Positions 1 to 7,681 are shown, numbered from the stretch's first letter. The stretch: 18,065 nt of DNA from Chrysochromulina parva (GCA_002887195.1 PJAB01001029.1:1-18065); one strand, 5' to 3'. Notes: generated by a model from the letters alone, not told the origin. A program made the numbers and translations.

Positions 1-407
1 CCGCCGATCCCAGACGTCCCACCGATGACGTCCCACGTCGGGACCGCCACCGGAAGCGGAACGCACCGCGACGCGGGCAGCGTGCGCGGCGAACGGCATG
101 GGACTGGCGAACCTACGGCACAACGGGCCGCGACCACGGCGCACGGGAGCGACCCAGAACCCGACCGCACGACCGGCGCCGGGGTTGGGCGTGCGGGGAG
201 ACCCGGGACGCGCGCGCGTCGATAGTACGGTCGGGCTTCGGGTCTCGAGCGAACGAAGCCCGGTCGCGTGGCGAACCCCGGCGGACTGCCGCGTGCACTC
301 CGCAGCGTAGATCCGCCAGATGAGCCACGGTCTTGGATGCCACGGTACACGGCTGTGGCCTTTTCCTACGACCTTAACGCTTAAGGTACATGTAACATGT
401 TCAACGT
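1..407. other. Gene-free left edge, GC- and CpG-rich
   Basis: No convincing coding region was seen. The short open frames here have arginine/alanine-biased translations typical of reading GC-rich DNA at random, and none resembles a known domain. The decamer GACGTCCCAC occurs twice near 14-40. Base composition drops sharply toward AT around 355-415, just downstream of the transporter's stop codon, so this AT-richer part is probably its 3' untranslated region and end signal. The far left may belong to an unseen neighbouring gene. Confidence 0.5.
232..262. repeat. Perfect 9-bp inverted repeat
   Basis: CGGGCTTCG at 232-240 and CGAAGCCCG at 254-262 are exact reverse complements with a 13-nt spacer, so a transcript from either strand could form a stable hairpin. 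Nothing ties it to a gene. It lies 146 bp beyond the transporter stop codon and could be a 3' structure or chance in GC-rich DNA. Confidence 0.5.
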
Positions 408-1997
408 TCAATCTACGATTGTTACGCCACGCGCCTCGCCGCTGAAAATCAGAGGCTCGCGCATGGCCGTCGCCCTCGTGGCCTCGGCGGCAGCAGGGTC
501 GGCGTCGGCGTCATCTACCAGTGGGGCGCACGAGACCGTTGGTACCTCGCTACGCTCTTGCGCAGCCTGAGCAAGGGCTGTCCAATCAGAACGCCAGACG
601 GCGACGCACACGATGACGACGGTGACCAAGTATCCCGCACAGAAGCCCCACCACAAGCCCACTAGGGGCGAGGCGTCGCAGTTCAACGGGCATCTTGAAA
701 ACGGCGTCTGGACAAACGCAAAGACGTACCCGAGGGTCGGGCTGAGCAGAAACGCTCCGAGAAGGAAGCCGAGCGCGCACGGTAACGGCCGTCCCTGGCC
801 AGAGAGCGTCGCCATCGCGGCGAAGAAGACGCCCATCACGAGGTACACTCCGCCGACGATCGGCAGAACCTGGGCCATGTAGTGCACGACGTTGGCGTCG
901 TCGGTGAACAGGTGACCAAGCTGGTCCTTGAGCAGGATCAAGGCGAGACTGACCGGGGTGGCGAGGACCATCATCATGACAAGAGACAGAGAAGCGACGA
1001 GGCGTGCGCCGGCCGCATCGCCGGCGCCAAGATGGTTACCAATCCGCACCTCGGTCGCCGTCATCATCCCGAAGAGCGGTGAGGTGAGCCACAGCAAGGA
1101 CTGCATCACAATCGTGTGAGCGGAGAAGGCTTCTTCGCTCATGCGGACAGCTAGGAACGCGACCGCTGCGATGCCAAGCTCCTGGAGCAAGGCCATCAAG
1201 AGCTGTGGCAGCGCCTGCTCCGCAAAGCTCCGTAGCCTCCGCCCCCGTCTCGCCTCGCGACAGGCGCTCGAGAGCCGCGGCAGCCGCACGACCCCACGCC
1301 AGTGCAGGAGCACAGTGAGCATCAGCAGGCTGAGGAAGCTCACGAGGCGGGTGACGTCCATAGCGAGCGGCGCGCCGTCGAAGCCGAGGCGCAAGCCGAA
1401 GACGAAGGCGAGGTTGAGCCCCAGGTTGAGGCCAATCCCCAGCATGTATACGATGAGCTCGGGCCACGCCAGCCGCTGCGCAACCAGCCAGCAGGCCAAG
1501 CACCACATCCACATGTTGGGAAATGCCGACGGGATGGCGAGCAGTGCGTAGCGGCTGGCCATGTCAACAGCTGCAGGATCGTTGGGCATAGCGACGGCCA
1601 AAATCTGTGGGGTCGCCGACCACAGCCCGCCAAGGACCAGGGCGCAGGCCGAAAAGCCCGCCAGGCCGACGATGAGCCACACGCCCACGAGGTGAGGATT
1701 TCCGGCGCCGTAGGCCTGCGCAGCGAGGACGGACAGCGCGCCGTCACAGCCGCGCCCGAAGGAGGCGCCCGTGAGATTGATCCACAGAGCGGCGAGGGCA
1801 GCGCTGTCGATGTAGAGAGCCGTCGAGCCGCCCGTTGGGCCCTTCAATCGACCGATGACAGCAGTGTTCTCGAGATCCAGAAACTGGCGAAAGGTAGCGG
1901 TGAGCGCATTTGGCACCGCGATCATCAGCAGCGATCGGATCTCGGCTCTGATTGTCGCGCGTTTCACCGCCGCTCCAGGCGGCTCCTGCACCTGCAT
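408..1997 (-). CDS. MATE-family multidrug/toxic compound extrusion transporter
   Basis: A 529-residue polytopic membrane protein without visible introns. MATE proteins export organic cations or metabolites across a membrane in exchange for H+ or Na+, using two six-helix halves related by pseudo-symmetry. Both halves are visible: a hydrophobic block from about 20 with the signature QAYGAGN (94-100), and a second block from about 260 with the matching IGNHLGAGDAAGAR (319-332). Roughly twelve hydrophobic segments can be counted up to about residue 468, followed by a polar Ala/Asp-rich tail. Length is usual for eukaryotic members. A loop with two cysteines (about 430-441) precedes the last helix and looks like a lineage insertion. 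The start is the first ATG of the open frame. The gene diverges from the kinase gene across about 400 bp. Family assignment is firm; substrate and membrane are unknown. Confidence 0.9.
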   Translation of the reverse strand: MQVQEPPGAAVKRATIRAEIRSLLMIAVPNALTATFRQFLDLENTAVIGRLKGPTGGSTALYIDSAALAALWINLTGASFGRGCDGALSVLAAQAYGAGNPHLVGVWLIVGLAGFSACALVLGGLWSATPQILAVAMPNDPAAVDMASRYALLAIPSAFPNMWMWCLACWLVAQRLAWPELIVYMLGIGLNLGLNLAFVFGLRLGFDGAPLAMDVTRLVSFLSLLMLTVLLHWRGVVRLPRLSSACREARRGRRLRSFAEQALPQLLMALLQELGIAAVAFLAVRMSEEAFSAHTIVMQSLLWLTSPLFGMMTATEVRIGNHLGAGDAAGARLVASLSLVMMMVLATPVSLALILLKDQLGHLFTDDANVVHYMAQVLPIVGGVYLVMGVFFAAMATLSGQGRPLPCALGFLLGAFLLSPTLGYVFAFVQTPFSRCPLNCDASPLVGLWWGFCAGYLVTVVIVCVAVWRSDWTALAQAAQERSEVPTVSCAPLVDDADADPAAAEATRATAMREPLIFSGEARGVTIVD

Positions 1998-2403
1998 GCC
2001 AAAACTGAGCCAGTCTGTCCCAGTCTGTCCCCTGTCCCCTTACGAGTAGGAACCTACGAGAAGAACAAGAGAGACATGTGGAGCAAGTCTCGTGCCTAAT
2101 CGGGCTTCGTCTGAAAGAAGCCCCCTATCCTTTCTCTTCAAAAGGTACCACACTCACACAGCGCGATCGTTTCACACTGGACCAGTGCAGTATAGGCACG
2201 GTGATTTCCTGAGCCTTCACGTGCACATGCGATGCCCCGCACACATATGAGTTCCTCGTCAAGTCTATACAAAAAACAACCGTACGGAAGCCTATCGAAT
2301 GTGCTCCGGAGGCCAGCAGTGGACTTGACTTGATTTGACTTGACATCTGACTTGCCTCGTTGCCATACGGGGCAAGTATTTGCTGAGAGGTCAGGCGTCC
2401 AGC
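1998..2403. promoter_or_regulatory. Divergent promoter region between transporter and kinase
   Basis: This is the only spacer between the two outward-facing start codons, so it should hold both promoters. On the kinase side there is a cluster of TTGACTT-type repeats at about 2322-2353, including TTGACTTGACAT at 2335-2346. The same 12-mer recurs at 7902-7913 upstream of the LOV-HSF gene. On the transporter side, CAGTCTGTCC is directly duplicated near 2010-2030. No TATA box stands out. Confidence 0.5.
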
Positions 2404-4071
2404 ATGGTCAGCGGGTCTGACGCGCGCACTCCAATGAGGACGAGCCGCGAGACGTTCCTCCAATCGGTCACGCGCTCAGAGGCGGAGCGCTACACTGTTC
2501 ATCGCCGCGTCGGTGGGGGCTCCTACGGAGAAGTCTGGCTGGCGACGGATCTTCACACTGGCGGACAGGTGGCCATCAAACGCGTGAGAGAATGCTTTGA
2601 CACGCCTTGCGACACGCGCATGGTCATGGAGGAGCTTCGGATTTTGAGACGTACACGTCATCCAAACATCGTCAAGATGAACGCTGTTCTTGCTCCCGCC
2701 GACGAGCGAGCCTTTGAGGACCTTTTTCTCGTACTCGAGGCCATGGACACTGACCTCGAGTTCGTGATCCATCGTGCCGGCGTGCAATCCTTGCACTCGA
2801 TCCAGTCCATCGGGCTCGGCATCCTGGCGGGCCTCAAGCACCTGCACTCACGAATGGTTCTACACCGCGATCTCAAGCCGGGCAATGTGCTCGTGTCCCG
2901 CGAGGGCGAGGTGCGCCTGTGCGACTTTGGCCTTTCACGAGCGTTCACAGAGGCTGAATGGAGCCAGGTCAAACGTTGCGAGCGGCGCGACCTGAAGCGG
3001 CTCAGGACGGGCTTCATCCATAGCGACCGAACGATGCCAAGTGCCTCCTCCTCACCAGAGCCCGACCCCGACGGCCCGCCGGCCTTGGCGCGACGGCCAC
3101 TTTCGGGTCGCATCGTCACGTGCGACTACCGCCCGCCTGAGGTGTGCCTCGAGTGTGGTTACGGGAGCGCGCTCGACATGTGGTCGTTCGGGTGCGTGAT
3201 GGCGGAGCTGTGCCTCGTGCTCGTCGACGCGAACACCGAGTGCCATGAGCGTCACCGCCTCTTCGAGCGCGCCGCTCATGAGAAGCAAGACGCCTTCCCG
3301 TCCACTGCGACGCTGCGCGCCATCATACGCGTCCTCGGCGCGCACCACATCACCGCCAGTCTCGGCTGGCTCGAGACGTCGCAGAATGAGAACGCGCTGG
3401 CATGCATGCGCAAGCTGCTGGCGGAGCCCCGAGGTGTGGCGTACACGTCCTCGCGTATCTCAAAGCTCATGCCTGGCGCACCCACGGCGGCCATCGACCT
3501 CGTCAGAGCGGTCTTGACATTCGACCCAGCGCGCCGTCCCTCTGCGGCAGCGGCGATGCAGTACCCCTTCTTCAGGCAGGTGGCCCCGCGCTGCCAGCGA
3601 GGCGGCATCTGGTGGTACGAGTCGCCTCCAGCACCCGTCGGCCCTGTCACGAGCAGCGCGAACGCCCGTGACGACGCCTCGTGGGAGCTCTCGTCGTCAG
3701 AGGAGGCTGAGGAGGACGCGCCGAGGACGCTGCGCCAGAAGGTTCTTGAGGAGATTGGCCGCTGTCGGTCACTCGAGGGCCAACTGGGCTCGCCAGTGCA
3801 GCCTACGGGCGCCTTCACCACACCAACCCGGCCGCCCCTGCCCTGCACCCTTCCAGCGAGCCTAACGAGCACCTCCACATGCCTGCCAGAGTGCATGGCA
3901 CCCTCGGGAGTCCACGGGAGTGCATGTCACCCACGGGAGTGCATGCCGCCCTCGGGGGTCCACGGCGCCGAGGGCGCAACGGCGGCGGCTCGAAAGCCAG
4001 CAGAGGTTGCCACGCCCAAGTCGCCTCGCACAGGTGAAGGCAGCTCGTGGTTCGGCCTCCTGCGGGCCTGA
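2404..4071 (+). CDS. CMGC-like Ser/Thr protein kinase with long activation-loop insert
   Basis: A 555-residue intronless protein kinase. The catalytic domain (about 31-395) has the glycine-rich loop GGGSYGEVW (about 37-45), the ATP lysine in VAIK (K59), the HRDLKPGN catalytic loop (D156) and DFG (174-176), so it should be active. The downstream motif YRPPE (P+1 loop), LDMWSFGCVMAEL and the final FDPARRPSA are typical of the CDK/MAPK branch. Between DFG and PPE there are about 67 residues, roughly three times the usual spacing, rich in Arg then in Ser/Pro/Asp, and no TxY phosphorylation motif is seen. After the domain come an acidic SSSEEAEEDA stretch and a Pro/Ser/Cys-rich tail with a degenerate repeat. 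I chose ATG 2404 because the frame upstream has only a TTG; ATG 2434 is a possible alternative. Upstream regulators and substrates are unknown. Confidence 0.88.
   Translation: MVSGSDARTPMRTSRETFLQSVTRSEAERYTVHRRVGGGSYGEVWLATDLHTGGQVAIKRVRECFDTPCDTRMVMEELRILRRTRHPNIVKMNAVLAPADERAFEDLFLVLEAMDTDLEFVIHRAGVQSLHSIQSIGLGILAGLKHLHSRMVLHRDLKPGNVLVSREGEVRLCDFGLSRAFTEAEWSQVKRCERRDLKRLRTGFIHSDRTMPSASSSPEPDPDGPPALARRPLSGRIVTCDYRPPEVCLECGYGSALDMWSFGCVMAELCLVLVDANTECHERHRLFERAAHEKQDAFPSTATLRAIIRVLGAHHITASLGWLETSQNENALACMRKLLAEPRGVAYTSSRISKLMPGAPTAAIDLVRAVLTFDPARRPSAAAAMQYPFFRQVAPRCQRGGIWWYESPPAPVGPVTSSANARDDASWELSSSEEAEEDAPRTLRQKVLEEIGRCRSLEGQLGSPVQPTGAFTTPTRPPLPCTLPASLTSTSTCLPECMAPSGVHGSACHPRECMPPSGVHGAEGATAAARKPAEVATPKSPRTGEGSSWFGLLRA
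3889..3967 (+). repeat. Degenerate coding minisatellite in kinase tail
   Basis: Three copies of a unit beginning GAGTGCATG and running to TCCACGG or CCCACGG, encoding ECMAPSGVHG, a shortened middle copy, and ECMPPSGVHG. The copies differ by a few bases and one internal deletion, which indicates slippage or unequal crossing over within the disordered C-terminal tail of the kinase. Confidence 0.7.
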
Positions 4072-4653
4072 TGGTGGCCAGGGCGCCATCACGGCTAAGA
4101 GCATCAGATCACCAGCTGAGGCGCGGGTGATGCCGAGTGCTCCGCACCAGGCACCTCCGTACAGCTGTACGGCCGTCAGTGCATTGTGGGACCGCGGATC
4201 CTAAAGCCGAAACGCTACCGGTCCTCAGAAGATTATAGGGTGCTGACCGTCTGCTGTCGAGACCGACCTCCCCTTATCTCGCAGGGTCACCACCGCGTGG
4301 GGCGTGTCGCATGGTCTGGCTGGTCTCGTGCGCCGCACGGGTGCGTTGGTACGCCGAAAGCGCGGGTCGAACGAACGGGACGGTTCGATGTGATCACAAT
4401 TGGTAAATCAATAGTACGTGGTCTTAACACGGTTTCGGTTACTTGTCAAGGTACAAGGAAATATTTGCACTTCGCGAACGCTGTTTAGTTTTACCTCACA
4501 TGTAGTTGGCGTGTTGGAGCTGGGTTCCGTTCGGTTGAACGCGACTCAAAACGCGTTGTGCGCATAGTAGAATGGCCAAGGCCCAAGCCTAACTGTAAAG
4601 GGTAATGGATCTGATGAATAGCAATTCGACGAGCGGCTTCATCGAACGTTGAG
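4072..4653. other. Convergent intergenic region, no gene seen
   Basis: This spacer separates the 3' ends of the kinase (plus) and the ankyrin gene (minus), so it should contain both 3' untranslated regions. It is less GC-rich than the flanking genes, especially 4390-4500. Short open frames are present but their translations look random. No AATAAA-type signal, tRNA or obvious hairpin was identified. Confidence 0.5.
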
Positions 4654-6027
4654 TCAAGCAGAGTACACTCGCGTGGCACCCGTAAGAGCCGTCTTGCGCC
4701 GCGCGAGCTGCTTGGCCTTCGGCTTCGAGCTTCGAGTGATCAGGTGCGAGAGCACCATATGCGCGAAGCACGTGGGCGGGGGGCCGCCTTCGAGCGCCGT
4801 GCCGAGCTGCACTAACGGCCAGAGGTACGAGCATGCCAGCGCGCGCGCCTCAGCCGGGAAGAGCTCGTGGTTACCAGGTGACCAGGGCTGGGCTGCGCGG
4901 CGCACGAGCCGAGCGCCTGCATGCCCCTTGGGCATCCGCCTCGCAAGCTCGAGTGGCGTGGGCCCGAGATTTTGTCCGAGATCTGGTCCGAGATTTGGTC
5001 CGAGGGTCGCGAGCTCGAGCGCATCGAGCGTCGCGTGGTCAGTCCCATAGAGCAACATATCGGGCGGGCTCTCGGCGCTGCGCACGATGGGCAGCCGCTG
5101 CATCACGTCCGCGCCCTCGCGCAGCAGCGCGCGCACCCGTCCAACCGTCATCACCTCGACGTGATGCAACGCGCCCCAGCTGCGAGTGCGCTGGAGCCAT
5201 TCGACCACCTCGAGCTTGTGCCGCTCAGTAGCGACCTCTTCGGCGCTCAGGACGCGGCCGAGCGCCGGAATGGGCACGCGACGGCGCGCGCCGTACGACG
5301 ACAGCAGTTGCACGCACGGCAGGTGGCCCATGATGCATGCAATGAAGAGAGGTGTCGCCCCCGAGCCGGCGGCGTTGTTCGCACCCCATCGCAGCTCGAT
5401 CGACGCACCCGCCTCGAGCAGCAGCCGCGCGCACTCGACGTGGCCGTGCTCGCAGCAGAGGAACAGGGCAGTGTTGCCGTCCGCGTTGGCCGTGTCCGTC
5501 GCCGCGCCGCCCGCGAGCAGCACGCGCACGCACGCTGTGTGGCCCTGCATGCACGCGAGCTGCAAGGCAGTGGCGCCAGAGCCTGGGGCCTGCCGGTCGA
5601 CGGCGACATTCGATCGGAGGAGCAGCGAGATGATCGCGGCGTGCCCCTCCTGCGCAGCGATGGCCAGCGGCACATCGCCCATCGCATTGGGCTGGTCGGG
5701 CTCTGCGCCCGCCAAGAGAAGCTCCTTGCAGCAGACGGTGTGGCCTCGCAGTGCCGCCGCGTAGACCGCAGTGACGCCCTGCCAGGCTTCTTCTGGCTGG
5801 AGCAGGAAGGCGTGGTCCGAGCTGGGCGTGCCCGACAAAAGGAGTTTCACGTTGGAGAGCGTGCCGTCGCGTGCTGCGATGATCAGCGCTTTTCGGCGCT
5901 TCATCAGGCAGGTTACCGCTGTGCTCGCCTGATACAGCTTGCGGACCATCATGGCAAGGAGCAAGAAGCCGAGCGGCTTGCGGAGCCACCACACGAAGTC
6001 AGGGATCGGCACAATGATGCGCAGCAT
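4654..6027 (-). CDS. Ankyrin-repeat protein with N-terminal hydrophobic anchor
   Basis: A 457-residue protein built of ankyrin repeats, which are scaffolds for protein-protein binding. Residues 1-35 are hydrophobic with flanking basic residues (FVWWLRKPLGFLLLAMMVRK) and probably form a signal anchor or membrane hairpin. Six repeats follow (about 46-250), clearest at VTAVYAAALRGHTVCCKELLLAGAEP, DVPLAIAAQEGHAAI, ATALQLACMQGHTACVRVLL, NTALFLCCEHGHVECARLLLEAGA and ATPLFIACIMGHLPCVQLL. Two degenerate repeats lie further on (VRALLREGADV near 298-308 and TPLELARRM near 357-365). Between them is a four-fold LGPN/LGPD/LGQN/LGPT run. The last 40 residues are basic. The start is the first ATG of the frame; no intron is needed. 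Partner proteins cannot be predicted. Confidence 0.85.
   Translation of the reverse strand: MLRIIVPIPDFVWWLRKPLGFLLLAMMVRKLYQASTAVTCLMKRRKALIIAARDGTLSNVKLLLSGTPSSDHAFLLQPEEAWQGVTAVYAAALRGHTVCCKELLLAGAEPDQPNAMGDVPLAIAAQEGHAAIISLLLRSNVAVDRQAPGSGATALQLACMQGHTACVRVLLAGGAATDTANADGNTALFLCCEHGHVECARLLLEAGASIELRWGANNAAGSGATPLFIACIMGHLPCVQLLSSYGARRRVPIPALGRVLSAEEVATERHKLEVVEWLQRTRSWGALHHVEVMTVGRVRALLREGADVMQRLPIVRSAESPPDMLLYGTDHATLDALELATLGPNLGPDLGQNLGPTPLELARRMPKGHAGARLVRRAAQPWSPGNHELFPAEARALACSYLWPLVQLGTALEGGPPPTCFAHMVLSHLITRSSKPKAKQLARRKTALTGATRVYSA
4964..4999 (-). repeat. 12-bp tandem repeat in ankyrin gene
   Basis: Three near-identical 12-bp units on the plus strand (CCGAGATTTTGT, CCGAGATCTGGT, CCGAGATTTGGT), plus a partial one on each side. 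They encode the tetrapeptide repeat LGPN-LGPD-LGQN-LGPT in the ankyrin protein. Because the unit is a multiple of three, length changes keep the frame. Confidence 0.8.
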
Positions 6028-6050
6028 TTTTACAAACGAAACTTGGCGTG

Positions 6051-6164
6051 AATTAAAGTTTTAATTAGTTCCGAAGTGGCTATTCCTAGCCCCTTGATGT
6101 ATCCTCTGCCCGACCTTCATGCGAAAGTTCGCATGTATCACGTATCAGGACTGTTACCTGATAC
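6051..6164. repeat. Cluster of three perfect inverted repeats upstream of ankyrin gene
   Basis: Three exact palindromic elements occur within 114 bp: AATTAAA-GT-TTTAATT at 6051-6066; CATGCGAA-AG-TTCGCATG at 6118-6135; and GTATCAGG-(7 nt)-CCTGATAC at 6142-6164. They begin 24 bp upstream of the ankyrin start codon and lie downstream of the selenoprotein gene, so they could be protein-binding sites for ankyrin transcription or 3' structures of the selenoprotein transcript. The middle one contains GAAnnTTC, the core of a heat-shock element dimer. Confidence 0.6.
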
Positions 6165-6294
6165 TCTCGTTCACATGTAATTACGTGCCCTGTCTCACAC
6201 TCGTACTCCGCACACAGTGCACCACGCGCGCACAAATCGCATGCGATCGGAGCGTGTCACGATGGGTGCGATAGTTGCTCGTCACGTGCGCGCT

Positions 6295-6366
6295 GTTGGG
6301 GCCGCCTCATCCGCGAGTGCGATCGAGGGGTCCGACCTTTTCACTGCGCAGACTCATCATCCCAAC
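6295..6366 (-). promoter_or_regulatory. Candidate SECIS element (form II) for the selenoprotein
   Basis: SECIS elements are 3' UTR hairpins that direct selenocysteine insertion at UGA in eukaryotes. Read on the minus strand, this stretch folds by inspection into: lower helix GTTGGG/CCCAAC (6 bp); an internal loop; the core ATGA on the 5' side opposite TGAG on the 3' side, giving the tandem G-A pairs; a 10-bp helix TCTGCG(C)AGTG/CACTCGCGGA with one bulged C and one G-U pair; an unpaired AAAA at the conserved A-A position; a mini-helix GGTC/GATC; and a 9-nt apical loop. This matches the form II plan. It begins 88 nt after the TAG of the gene with an in-frame TGA, the expected place. No folding program was run. 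Confidence 0.78.
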
Positions 6367-6454
6367 TCGTCGCCTCCTACAACGAGAGCCATCGCCAAGA
6401 ATGGTTCAATAGGTTTGGATTGCATCACGCTCTCGCGTCGCACGGGGCTAGCGC

Positions 6455-6865
6455 CTACTTCGGCTGTGTCGCGAGCCAGGTGCCAATCTTCGAGATCATC
6501 ATCAGCTGCTGCGTCTCAGAGGGGTACGATCTCTCAGAGGCCCCAAGCTGAGGAATTGTGTGGAGCACTTCGCCCGTGTTCTCAAGAACCACGGCGAGTC
6601 CGTCCGAGAGCGGCGTCGTTGCCTTCATGACGTCCACTTTGAGCTGCGACGACTGGAACTCTGATTCTAACTGGCCTGCAAGCCTGGTGGCAAGCTTCTT
6701 ATGCGGACCCCCTGATCAGCCGCCAGCTCCACCGACATACTTGATCGAGATGTGCGCCTGTACTGCAAGAAGCCGCGCAGAACCGCTGCGTGAATCGAGC
6801 GCTCGTCGGAGCGCCGGTGCTGCGCGCGCGCGCGCGCCGCCGCGATGCCCGAAAGCCGAGAGCAT
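6455..6865 (-). CDS. SelW/Rdx-like selenoprotein with in-frame TGA (Sec50)
   Basis: The reading frame runs from ATG 6865 to TAG 6455 with one internal TGA at codon 50 (6716-6718), read here as selenocysteine, giving 136 residues. The frame makes sense on both sides of the TGA. Before it comes a beta-strand and glycine loop, HISIKYVGGAGG; after it, SGGPHKKLATRLAGQLESEF, then LKVDVMKATTPLSDG and a strand pair LAVVLENTGEVLHT. This is the order of the SelW/Rdx thioredoxin-like fold (strand, redox loop, helix ending in EF, TP-x-x-x-G, strand with G-x-L/V-x-H). Residues 1-38 are Arg/Ala/Ser-rich and look like a mitochondrial or plastid transit peptide. The usual CxxU/CxxC is absent, and the protein has no cysteine at all. 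A candidate SECIS lies downstream. An in-frame TGA precedes the ATG. A shorter 60-codon frame after the TGA (from 6637) is the same gene seen without Sec. Confidence 0.8.
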
Positions 6866-7114
6866 CGCAAAATTGATGACGAGTGATGGACACGAATGGA
6901 AAAACGTTTTTCAAGTTCCGTTCGCATGGATATCGAGGCTCAATGGAAAGCATCTCATATCTTTTTGATGATTTCACGCGCGCCCGTCGGTGTGCACGAG
7001 CGACTCACGAGCGCGGGCCCTAGGAACTAGTCCTCCGTCCACATTCGGTGCAGACGCGCCAGCTCGGGAAGAAGCAAAAAAGAGCCGTGTCCTCATCGGC
7101 GTGCTACTTTACTC
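6866..7114. promoter_or_regulatory. Shared divergent spacer, selenoprotein and Cys-rich gene
   Basis: Only 249 bp separate the two outward-facing start codons, so both promoters must overlap or abut here. The selenoprotein side is AT-rich (6890-6970) with runs of A and T; the Cys-rich gene side is GC-rich. No recognisable TATA box or repeat was found. Confidence 0.45.
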
Positions 7115-7681
7115 ATGGCGGAGGCGCCGAGGGTCCTCGTGATGGTCGACCGGGACGCTCATCCTCACAAGTGGGCGACTGGCCTTGGCGGCACGGTCTG
7201 TCGTGAGCCGTGCTTCCTTGCTGTGAGCTGCTGCTTCTTGCCGTGCTCGAATGTCCTGCTGCGACGCGACGCGCTCAAAACTGTCGGCACGCCATATCGC
7301 TGCTTTCAACACGAGTTCTTGCCGTGCTGCGGCCGCTGCATTCCAGGGCAGCGGGCATGCCCCGCGTGCTGCCTGTGCCTAGAGGCCCACCTCTGCCCTG
7401 TGCACAGCGCGCTCGCCACGCGCCACATGATCCAAGACAAGTTTCAAGTGCGGCGCACCTGTGTCGAGCGCACCTGCATGGGGGCCCTGTGCATCTGCGA
7501 GCTTGCCACGTGCTGCTGTCCCAAGGACTCGTGCTTCCACGAGCTGCCGCATGCGCTCAAGCACTGCTGCCTGTGCTTCGTGTTGCCGTGCATGAATGCA
7601 CAAGGCCACCACCAGCTGAAGGTCGAGAGGCGCGGTGGCGGGCTCAGCGACGCACTTGTTCCAAGCGGCGGTCGGGAGTGA
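7115..7681 (+). CDS. Cysteine-rich protein of unknown function (26 Cys in 188 aa)
   Basis: A 188-residue intronless protein in which 14% of residues are cysteine. After a short N-terminal part without Cys (1-28), the cysteines come in clusters: CREPCFLAVSCCFLPC (29-44), CCGRCIPGQRACPACCLCLE (71-90), CVERTCMGALCICELATCCC (116-135) and CCLCFVLPC (151-159), with hydrophobic residues between them. The layout, including the CCxxCxPGQ segment and the xxxMIQDKF segment (104-110), resembles from memory an uncharacterised eukaryotic Cys-rich family found in protists, somewhat like PLAC8-type proteins; I could not check this. Such clusters could be palmitoylated, bind metal or form disulfides. The tail (165-188) is polar. 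ATG 7115 is the first ATG of the frame. The gene is divergent from the selenoprotein gene. Confidence 0.72.
   Translation: MAEAPRVLVMVDRDAHPHKWATGLGGTVCREPCFLAVSCCFLPCSNVLLRRDALKTVGTPYRCFQHEFLPCCGRCIPGQRACPACCLCLEAHLCPVHSALATRHMIQDKFQVRRTCVERTCMGALCICELATCCCPKDSCFHELPHALKHCCLCFVLPCMNAQGHHQLKVERRGGGLSDALVPSGGRE

Noticed and set aside
1302..2099. 265-codon plus-strand open frame antisense to the transporter
   Set aside because: It lies wholly opposite the MATE gene, and its Gln/His/Glu-rich translation resembles no domain; it is a shadow of the GC-rich coding strand.
4921..6051. 376-codon plus-strand frame antisense to the ankyrin gene
   Set aside because: The minus strand encodes unmistakable ankyrin repeats across the same bases.
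6455..6637. Stand-alone 60-codon protein starting after the TGA
   Set aside because: It lacks the first strand and redox loop of the fold and is better explained as the 3' part of the TGA-containing gene.
6716..6718. TGA as a genuine stop or sign of a pseudogene
   Set aside because: Protein-like sequence continues in frame on both sides for the full SelW length, and a SECIS-like fold follows. A short intron removing the TGA would need to be about 25 nt (from GT at 6736 to AG at 6712), which is implausible.
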